Shown one piece after another: positions 33,298 to 39,402 of a stretch of 39,402 bases of DNA. The notes under the pieces were generated by a model that did no database searches, was not told the origin of the DNA, and saw nothing but the letters and a program-made list of their open reading frames with translations. How positions within the stretch are numbered: position 1 is the first letter of the stretch; each line of letters starts with the position of its first letter. The position numbers and the translations under genes are program-made. This stretch comes from Zetaproteobacteria bacterium (GTDB lineage Bacteria > Bdellovibrionota_B > Oligoflexia > Oligoflexales > Bog-1112). The stretch lies in assembly GCA_947445855.1 (NCBI GenBank), contig CANFEH010000005.1, positions 1 through 39,402 of the forward strand, in the 5' to 3' direction.

Positions 33298-34909
33298 AAG
33301 CGAGGTCTCCTCTGCTTTTTGCACAACTATCTGATGTCCAACTGAGAGCTTTTAAAAGATCTTGTTCGCGTACTTTTGAACAAAGATCTAAATCACTCAG
33401 AGTTCTCGCTACTCTCAAGACCTTCAGCACAGAACGGTTCGAGAGCTTATCGAGATTAAACTGCGAAAGCAATAACTTAAATTCATGCGTGCTTAGCTCA
33501 GTGGCTTCAATAAGGTGCTCTGTTTTAAGTTCAGCGTTAGAGTTTATTCCCCACTTTTTATTTCGCATAGCGCTAAACTCTCTTCCCTGAGCGATAATTT
33601 CATACAGATTTCGTGAGGTTTGCGGTTGGCTATTCTTACGACGATCAAGAGAGTCAAGGAGATAGGAGCTTTTTGTTTGGCGTTCATCGATATTGATATG
33701 GATATCTATACGATCAAGAATTGGCCCAGAAAGCCTTCGTTTGTAGTGAATAATTTTGCTGCTTGGGCATGAGCAGCGGCGTATTGAGCTACCAAGCCAA
33801 CCACAAGGGCAATTATTTGCTGCGATCACAAGGATGAATTTAGATTTCCAGGACACTTTTGTTTTTGATCTCGATACTGTGATATTGCCTGTTTCAAGAG
33901 GTTCTCTGAGAGATTCAATCACATCTTTTCTGAACTCAGGAAACTCATCAAGAAAAAGGAGCCCATTATGAGCTAGAGAAATTTCACCTGGGCTATATTC
34001 CGAACCAAGGATAGCGCTTGCACTACTGCTGTGGTGGGGAGAGCGAAACGGAGGGGCTCCTTCCAAGATATGTCGTTCAATTTTTCCTGAAAAAGAACTA
34101 TGGATTTTTAAAACTTCTAATTTTTCATACTGAGTTATTTTTGGAAGAACACTTGCAATACGATGAGAAAACATAGATTTTCCAGTCCCTGGAGCTCCGC
34201 TTATAAAAAGATTGTGCCTCCCACAACCAATAGATGCAGCTACTTCTGTGAGAAGTGGGTTGAGACACATATCATCAAAGTTTAGTTGATCAATCTTTTT
34301 ATATTCTTGTTGAACAGTAGGTATAAGTTCGATTTTTTCGAAACTTTTTCCACTATCTTTTTGTCTGATCCACAAGAGAACTTCTGCGAGATCTTTAAAT
34401 TTTAGGATTTGAAAATCATCACAGGCGAGCCCTTCTACTTTTGTTAGTTCTTTTAATTCTGCAAAGTTTTCTTCGCTTACAACAATCCCCTGGAGTTTCT
34501 CTTCCATCGCAGCTAAAGCAAAATTGATAGCACCTTTTACTCCGTTTAGTTTACCGTCTAAGCTTAATTCAGAAGCAAATAGCCACTGGTCAAGATCAGT
34601 TCTCAGATTTTCTCCTGCTTCTTTTGCTTGAGTGAGATAAAAAAGGCAGACGGCAAAGGCTAGGTCAAATTGATTCCCTTCTTTTTTGTGACCGGCTGGA
34701 AAAAGACTAACGATAATTTTCCGTTGGGGAATTTTGATCTCACAGGCTTCTAGAGAGGCTTCTGCTCTTAGGAGGCCTCCTCGGCAAACATCAGAACTGC
34801 TACCAATAAGACTTAACCCACTGAAACCTCTCATAAAACTAGATTCAATAGAGACTATTTGGCTATTTGTTGAGCCTAATTGAGCGCTTTTGACTTGAAC
34901 AGATGTCAT
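33284..34909 (-). CDS. comM: ComM/YifB family Mg-chelatase-like AAA+ ATPase
   Basis: ComM is a hexameric DNA helicase that promotes branch migration when incoming single-stranded DNA is integrated during natural transformation. This 541-aa protein has the N-terminal Lon-protease-like domain (SFMRGFSGLSLIGSSSD, then KIIVSLFPAGHKKEGNQFDLAFAV), Walker A SGAPGTGKS at residues 237-245, HHSSSASAILGSEYSPGEISLAHNGLLFLDEFPEF with Walker B, and the cysteine cluster NCPCGWLGSSIRRCSC. The C-terminal Mg_chelatase_C domain ends with RVARTLSDLDLC. The start at 34909 is unambiguous. The family is very widespread, so its presence alone does not prove competence. Confidence 0.95.
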   Translation of the reverse strand: MTSVQVKSAQLGSTNSQIVSIESSFMRGFSGLSLIGSSSDVCRGGLLRAEASLEACEIKIPQRKIIVSLFPAGHKKEGNQFDLAFAVCLFYLTQAKEAGENLRTDLDQWLFASELSLDGKLNGVKGAINFALAAMEEKLQGIVVSEENFAELKELTKVEGLACDDFQILKFKDLAEVLLWIRQKDSGKSFEKIELIPTVQQEYKKIDQLNFDDMCLNPLLTEVAASIGCGRHNLFISGAPGTGKSMFSHRIASVLPKITQYEKLEVLKIHSSFSGKIERHILEGAPPFRSPHHSSSASAILGSEYSPGEISLAHNGLLFLDEFPEFRKDVIESLREPLETGNITVSRSKTKVSWKSKFILVIAANNCPCGWLGSSIRRCSCPSSKIIHYKRRLSGPILDRIDIHINIDERQTKSSYLLDSLDRRKNSQPQTSRNLYEIIAQGREFSAMRNKKWGINSNAELKTEHLIEATELSTHEFKLLLSQFNLDKLSNRSVLKVLRVARTLSDLDLCSKVREQDLLKALSWTSDSCAKSRGDLAYGFV

Positions 34910-35060
34910 AGAGTGATCTTTCTTTTGTGAGTTTTTATTTTTGCATGAGCCATTAAGTATTCTTTATTTAAAGGGAAGAAGCCAATGACAAGAAGTTTCA
35001 TTTTTGGTAAGTATTAGGTTCTAATTATCACAATGAATTTATTGTTAGGAAGTAAACACA

Positions 35061-36872
35061 ATGACAAAGCATGAAGACATAAAGATCCCTTTTACAAGCT
35101 TTGATTCTGTAAAAACAAAACTTGGATCTTTGTTGATGAGAGCCTTTGAAGAGCTTTCTAAAAATATAAATTTAAAAGACGAAGAACTTTCTTTAGAAGA
35201 TTTAGTGAACATTTTAGAGCGCCCTCCTGAAAGCTCTCTTGGTGATTATGCTTTTCCTTGTTTTCGTTTCGCTAAAGTTTTAAGGAAAAAACCTCAAGCT
35301 ATTGCTGAAGAATTAAAAGGAAATCTTTTATCTCTTCAAAGTTCTCTTGTGAAAGAGGTGAAAGTTGTAGGGGCTTTTTTAAATATTTTTATTTCTCACT
35401 CAGAAGTAGCAGAAAAGTTTTTACCTGAAATTTTTTCGAGAGAGTACTTTAAAATTTTAAGCTCTAATGAGAAAAGATCAAAAACAAAGACGATGATTGA
35501 ATTTTCTCAACCTAATACTCACAAAGAATTTCACGTTGGACATGGACGTAATGTTTGTTTGGGAGATTCTATTTGTCGTATTTATCAGTACTGTGGATTT
35601 GATCTCATTCGTGCAAATTATTTAGGAGACGAAGGAACTCATGTGGCTAAAGCTCTTTGGGAGATTAAAAAAGCTGGTAGTGTTCCAAAAGGATTGAGTC
35701 CAGTTGAATTTTATGGATCTTGTTATACAAGAGCTAGTGAATATTTAAGAGAATCCTCAGAAGAAGATAAAAAAAATGCAGAACAAGAAATTTCTGAAAT
35801 TCTAGCAAATCTAGAGAAGCAATCTGGAGAAGATTACACTCTTTGGCAAAAAACAAGAAAAGAGTGTTTAGATGACTTTGACAGCATATACAAGTGGCTT
35901 GATGTGTCTTTTGATAAGGTTTATTATGAGTCAGAAGTTTCAGAAGAAAGCCAAAAGATTGTCGATGAGTACGTAGCAAAGGGACTGTTTAAAGAGTCTG
36001 AAGGAGCTATTGGGCTTGATTTAGAGGATGTTAATTTAGGTTTTTTTATGGCAAGAAAATCTGATGGAACAACTCCTTATATCACAAAAGATCTAGCTTT
36101 AGCGCAAGAAAAGTTTAGAGATTCTCACATTGATCGTTCTATTTATGTAGTGGGGAGCGAACAGAAGTTTCATTTTGAGCAACTTTTTGAAGCTTTAAAG
36201 AGAATGGGTTTTGAGCAAGCTTCAAGATGTTATCATTTGAGTTATGCTCATGTTGTTCTTCCTGAAGGGAAAATGTCTTCTAGGAAAGGAAATACTTTTA
36301 CTTTTAAACAGCTCATCTCGATTATGGAAGAAGAAATCTATAAAAAACTTGACCGTTACAAAGAGACTTGGGATGAAAAAGAAATAGCAGAAACGGCTCA
36401 TAGACTCTCTTTAGGAGCTATCAAATATGGTATGCTGTCTTCTGATCCCAATAAAGAAATTATTTTTGATCCTGAACTTTGGACAAGCTTTGAAGGGAAT
36501 ACAGGCCCCTATCTGATGTATAGCTACGCAAGAACTCGGTCTATTTTAACGAAAGCGGGTACTTGTGCTTTAACTTTAGAAAAAAAATCTTTTGATTCTC
36601 TTAGCAAAACAGAAGAGTATGATCTCCTCTCAAAAATGTATGATTTTAATGATGCTGTGAGACATTCTATTGAGCAGCATAAGCCATCTGTTCTTGCTCA
36701 CTATCTGTATGAGTTGTCTAAGTGTTTTAATCGCTTTTATGTGAATGTATCAGTGCTCAAAGCTGAAACTGAAGATCTTAAACGTGCTCGTCTTAATTTG
36801 TTAGAGGGGTTTTCAATCGTTTTAAAAGAAGGGCTTCGTCTTCTTGGAATTACTCCACCAGAGAGAATGTAG
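35061..36872 (+). CDS. argS: Arginyl-tRNA synthetase
   Basis: This enzyme charges tRNA-Arg with arginine. The 603-aa class I synthetase has an N-terminal Add1 domain (SSLGDYAFPCFRFAKVLRKKP; GAFLNIF), then EFSQPNTHKEFHVGHGRNVCLGD with HVGH at residues 158-161, YLGDEGTHVAKALWEI, TPYITKDLALAQEKF, and the KMSKS-equivalent PEGKMSSRKGNTFTF. The C-terminal anticodon-binding (DALR) domain includes GPYLMYSYARTRSIL and ends LLGITPPERM, as is standard. GGAAG lies about eight bases before the ATG. It is divergent from comM and convergent with the FliF/FliG-like gene, with a 14-base gap. Confidence 0.96.
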   Translation: MTKHEDIKIPFTSFDSVKTKLGSLLMRAFEELSKNINLKDEELSLEDLVNILERPPESSLGDYAFPCFRFAKVLRKKPQAIAEELKGNLLSLQSSLVKEVKVVGAFLNIFISHSEVAEKFLPEIFSREYFKILSSNEKRSKTKTMIEFSQPNTHKEFHVGHGRNVCLGDSICRIYQYCGFDLIRANYLGDEGTHVAKALWEIKKAGSVPKGLSPVEFYGSCYTRASEYLRESSEEDKKNAEQEISEILANLEKQSGEDYTLWQKTRKECLDDFDSIYKWLDVSFDKVYYESEVSEESQKIVDEYVAKGLFKESEGAIGLDLEDVNLGFFMARKSDGTTPYITKDLALAQEKFRDSHIDRSIYVVGSEQKFHFEQLFEALKRMGFEQASRCYHLSYAHVVLPEGKMSSRKGNTFTFKQLISIMEEEIYKKLDRYKETWDEKEIAETAHRLSLGAIKYGMLSSDPNKEIIFDPELWTSFEGNTGPYLMYSYARTRSILTKAGTCALTLEKKSFDSLSKTEEYDLLSKMYDFNDAVRHSIEQHKPSVLAHYLYELSKCFNRFYVNVSVLKAETEDLKRARLNLLEGFSIVLKEGLRLLGITPPERM

Positions 36873-36886
36873 ATGTGTTGAGAGGT

Positions 36887-38578
36887 TTATTCTTTTTTCT
36901 CAGTAAATTCTCTTTTTTCGTTTTTTATTTTAGAAATAGCTTCTTGAGCAATTGATCTATAGAGTTTAAGAAAAGCTTGTTTTGCATCAGTTCTGAATTC
37001 ATCTGTTATTTTTAAATTTTTCCTTATAGAGGCAATTATTTTTTGTCTTGTGAGTGGTAGGAGGTTTAAAAAATCTTTTTCTTTTTCATTCCCAAGAGCT
37101 GATAAACAAGCAATGACAATATTGTTATCTAGTTCAGTTAAAACTTTTTTAACTTCTTTAATATTTTCTGCTTTTATAGCTTTTTCAAAGGTAATTGTGA
37201 AGACACTATAATTTTCACCTAGATTTATTTTGTGATCAGATTTTGCCACTTCTAAAGTCAAAGCAACTTCTTTATCATTGTTAAGCATGAGGTCTAGAGA
37301 ATTTTTTTGTGAATTTTTATCATAACCAACTTTTGATTTTTCTTCATCATAGAGACCTCTTAATTTAACCTCAAGTTCTGTGATCATCTGAGCTTTACCG
37401 TCAAAAAAATCTTCTTTTGTCAGAATTGATAAAATTTCCGCTTTTTTTCCAATCCCCATAATACTTAAAAGTTGTTTCACTTGGCTATCACTGAGAAAAC
37501 TGATAACAAGAGCCAGCTCTTCTTTTGAATCTTTTAATTTATCGTAGATGACTTCTGCATCTAAGCGGTTTAAAAAACCAAAAGGAGTGCTCAAAGAAAC
37601 ATTATGAAGAGCTACATAATCATTAAGATTTTGTGTCAGTTTTTCTATGGTGTTTTTTTCAAAACTTTCATTTTCTAAATCACTTGAAATAACAATGTCA
37701 GAATATTTTGTAATTTGATCATAAAAAATAGAGTCTAGCATAGACTTTGCTATAATTTTTATATTTTTTTCGTTTAATCCTTTTATGAAGCTTCTTAAAG
37801 AATCGTTATCTTTTTTATAGGCAATGAGAATAGATCTGCGGAGATTTTCTAAAGTTTCTTCGATTGTCACTTCTTTTTCTGCATTTTTAGCAGGTGAAAA
37901 TTCTCTTGGAGTTGTTGATTCCTCTGATTTAGAGGCTTTTTTGCGCCGATTTAGCTTAAAAAAAAAGAGTGCAAGAATCAGGATGACCCCTATAAGAAGA
38001 TAGAGAAGTTGTAGAAGATTTTTTTGTAAAAAATTGCTCCAATAACTTCCTGTTAAGATTGGGTCATAAGCAAGAAGGTCTGAAATTTCTGTACGAAGAC
38101 TTGCTTTTGTGTCAAAGTTTTTTTCCATTTTGCTTGTCAATGCATTTTTTGCAAGAATTTGTAAGGATTCTGGAAGAGTTTTTTCAAGCACTAGAAAAAA
38201 TTCAACTGATTCAAGTTTGATTTCGTTTTGTACCGCAAAATCTTCTTCAGACGAATTGTCTTTTTCTGGGGTGTTTGGAACAGTAAGAGCACTCTCAAAG
38301 CCAGGTCTTGATTTAGTTATCGTTTCATCTTGAGATTCTTGTTTTTTAATTTTTTTACCAATTAAAACATCAACTTTTTCAACTGATAGTTGAACGTTGA
38401 CAACAAGGCTAAAAGTTTTTTCTGGTAGAATTTTCTTTAAAACGCTATTAAATCTTTCGTGAATTTGGTTTTCATACTTAACTCGTGTGTCTTCAGGGTC
38501 ATTGTTTTTAGTTTCAGGTAAAAGGTTAAGAGAATGTAAGAGTAAAATAGAGATTAAAGTTAACTTTAATAAGTTCAT
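36887..38578 (-). CDS. FliF(C-terminal)-FliG-like fusion protein, non-flagellar context
   Basis: This is a 563-aa protein I do not recognise as a named family. A signal-like helix (1-20) is followed by YENQIHERFNSVLKKILPEKTFSLVVNVQLS (35-65), which resembles the FliF segment before its second membrane helix, and by KLESVEFFLVLEKTLPESLQILAKNAL (121-147), similar to the last FliF ring-building part. One membrane helix (188-207) leads to the cytoplasm. Residues 331-390, PFGFLNRLDAEVIYDKLKDSKEELALVISFLS, resemble the FliG middle domain, although the EHPQ motif is replaced. Residues 485-540 (NNIVIACLSALGNEKEKDFLNLLPLTRQKIIASI) resemble the FliG torque domain; acidic torque residues seem not conserved. 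It overlaps the TPR gene by ATGA. The FliG match is the stronger of the two. A repurposed rotor-like ring is an inference. Confidence 0.6.
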   Translation of the reverse strand: MNLLKLTLISILLLHSLNLLPETKNNDPEDTRVKYENQIHERFNSVLKKILPEKTFSLVVNVQLSVEKVDVLIGKKIKKQESQDETITKSRPGFESALTVPNTPEKDNSSEEDFAVQNEIKLESVEFFLVLEKTLPESLQILAKNALTSKMEKNFDTKASLRTEISDLLAYDPILTGSYWSNFLQKNLLQLLYLLIGVILILALFFFKLNRRKKASKSEESTTPREFSPAKNAEKEVTIEETLENLRRSILIAYKKDNDSLRSFIKGLNEKNIKIIAKSMLDSIFYDQITKYSDIVISSDLENESFEKNTIEKLTQNLNDYVALHNVSLSTPFGFLNRLDAEVIYDKLKDSKEELALVISFLSDSQVKQLLSIMGIGKKAEILSILTKEDFFDGKAQMITELEVKLRGLYDEEKSKVGYDKNSQKNSLDLMLNNDKEVALTLEVAKSDHKINLGENYSVFTITFEKAIKAENIKEVKKVLTELDNNIVIACLSALGNEKEKDFLNLLPLTRQKIIASIRKNLKITDEFRTDAKQAFLKLYRSIAQEAISKIKNEKREFTEKKE

Positions 38579-39177
38579 TCTTTTTTCTCCGTCCTTTCTT
38601 TTGTGATCTTGTTGATTTCGATTTTAAGATCATCTTGTTCAGGGTTGTTTTTTAAAGACTCTTGGTAAAACTGAAGACCAAGTTCTTTGTTGCCTTGTTC
38701 CATATAAACAGAGCCAATCATTTTGTTTATGAGTGCTGAGTTTGGTTCTGTTTCTTTAGCTTGCCTCAGGTATTCAAGTGCATTTGATAAATCACCTGCG
38801 ATATAGCTTCCCTTGGCTTTTTCAAGTAGAAGAAGAACCATTTTGTTTTCAGAGCTGTCACCCAGGTTCTTTTTGTTTTCTTCTTTTTCTTTTGCCAATT
38901 TTTCTTCTTTTTCTTTTTCTTCTGCTTTTTCCTCTAGTTCTTGTTCATGTTGTTCTTCAAAATCTTCTGGAAGTGGAAGCTTTATAATGACACCAGGGGC
39001 ATAACTATTGAAATTTTTTAAGCGATAACTTTTAGAAAATCTTTTGTCATAAACAACAATATCATTTCCTACTATTTGGTAATCATAATAGTCCACTGTG
39101 TTTGCTATAAGAAAATATGAAAAGAAAATAAGGGATAAATAAAAAATAGTTTTAGTTTTTTTTATTTTAGCCAACAT
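38575..39177 (-). CDS. Membrane-anchored TPR protein of the FliF/FliG-like operon
   Basis: This is a 200-aa protein with an N-terminal signal or anchor (KTIFYLSLIFFSYFLIANT), so it probably faces the periplasm. A short beta-rich domain follows (YYDYQIVGNDIVVYDKRF, then APGVIIKLPLPEDFEE). Next is a long charged, E/K-rich coiled segment (about 75-105) and two tetratricopeptide repeats (KAKGSYIAGDLSNALEYLRQAKETEPN and GSVYMEQGNKELGLQFYQESLKNNPEQ). No specific family is recognised. The start overlaps the end of the upstream barrel gene by 11 bases and the stop overlaps the FliF/FliG-like ATG as ATGA, so the three are translated together. This fits a periplasmic link between an outer-membrane barrel and an inner-membrane ring. 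Confidence 0.75.
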   Translation of the reverse strand: MLAKIKKTKTIFYLSLIFFSYFLIANTVDYYDYQIVGNDIVVYDKRFSKSYRLKNFNSYAPGVIIKLPLPEDFEEQHEQELEEKAEEKEKEEKLAKEKEENKKNLGDSSENKMVLLLLEKAKGSYIAGDLSNALEYLRQAKETEPNSALINKMIGSVYMEQGNKELGLQFYQESLKNNPEQDDLKIEINKITKERTEKKE

Positions 39178-39402
39178 CGATACCGACTCCTAAAAGAATT
39201 GAATAAGGAAATTTTCCGTTAAAATTAAGAGCATCCGTGTTGTTAGCTGTTTTTGCTGCGGATCCACCGATTAAGTTAATGTAGAACCTAGCTTCTGATA
39301 GTAAATAAAAAAATGTTCCAAGCTTTAGCTTCAAACCAAGACCTGTGTGGATATGAGTGGAAATAAGAGAAGTCGAAATCCCTGCTTTTAGAAGTCCATG
39401 AA
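39167..39402 (-). CDS. Outer-membrane beta-barrel protein, C-terminal part only
   Basis: This is the last 78 residues of a gene whose start lies beyond the window; it is not in the ORF track. The hand translation gives HGLLKAGISTSLISTHIHTGLGLKLKLG, then FFYLLSEARFYINLIGG and, at the end, FPYSILLGVGIDVG and a stop. Alternating hydrophobic residues, paired short strands and the GVGIDVG ending are typical of outer-membrane barrels. It overlaps the TPR gene start by 11 bases, making it the upstream member of the same operon. The function cannot be read from this fragment. Confidence 0.65.
   Translation of the reverse strand, partial: HGLLKAGISTSLISTHIHTGLGLKLKLGTFFYLLSEARFYINLIGGSAAKTANNTDALNFNGKFPYSILLGVGIDVG

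Noticed and set aside
36887-38578. Ordinary flagellar FliF or FliG gene
   Set aside because: It is too short for FliF, has a FliG-like part after a membrane helix, lacks EHPQ, and has no flagellar neighbours.
38778-39004. Ser/Phe-rich plus-strand ORFs
   Set aside because: They are antisense to the Glu/Lys coiled segment of the TPR gene, and their composition is the mirror of GAA/AAA codons.

Overview
The window is 39.4 kb of low-GC bacterial DNA, dense with genes. It comes from a Gram-negative organism: there are beta-barrel outer-membrane proteins, an MlaE permease and an aa3-type heme A synthase. Three things point to a Proteobacteria or Bdellovibrionota (Bacteriovorax/Oligoflexia-like) lineage: a prkA-yeaH-spoVR operon, a YheU protein and HemJ. 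A plastid/Chlamydia/Rickettsia-type ATP/ADP translocase suggests an intracellular or otherwise host-dependent life that imports nucleotides. The taxonomic assignment is inference. I see no tRNA, rRNA, CRISPR array, insertion sequence or phage gene.

Layout. (1) 1-1856, minus: an open-ended fusion of a SAM methyltransferase with a D-Ala-D-Ala-ligase-like ATP-grasp enzyme. It is absent from the ORF track because it runs off the window edge. (2) 2191-6046, plus: a lone proton-translocating NuoM/MrpD-like subunit, a SulP anion transporter and an RNase HI with a C-terminal hybrid-binding domain. (3) 6043-9283, minus: a secreted barrel protein and a penicillin-acylase-family hydrolase. (4) 9488-11989, plus: a one-domain asparaginase, fabI and prfB; prfB has an intact programmed +1 frameshift that splits it in ORF tracks. 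(5) 12152-14716, plus: a PiT phosphate transporter (TTG start) and a secreted CHAD-like protein. (6) 14713-20556: yheU (minus), mlaE, leuS-hemJ, an EamA transporter, and pdxH (minus). (7) 20722-24217, plus: ctaA, a soluble hybrid histidine kinase and a flavodoxin-fold reductase. (8) 24276-28897, minus: prkA-yeaH-spoVR. (9) 29168-31193, minus: a 2Fe-2S ferredoxin and the nucleotide translocase, divergent from a uridine kinase. (10) 32062-34909, minus: comM and an MFS transporter. (11) 35061-36872, plus: argS. (12) 36887-39402, minus: an overlapping operon of an outer-membrane barrel (cut by the edge), an anchored TPR protein and a protein that looks like the C-terminal half of FliF fused to FliG.

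The most novel-looking item is the last operon. A FliF-FliG-like fusion with no flagellar neighbours, translationally coupled to a TPR protein and an outer-membrane barrel, looks like a repurposed rotor-like or envelope-spanning complex. Other points of interest are the NuoM-like/SulP pair, the reversed RNase H domain order, the CHAD-like protein beside PiT, and leader hairpins that would mask the ribosome binding sites of pdxH and fabI. All functional calls come from reading motifs by eye; no database search was run.
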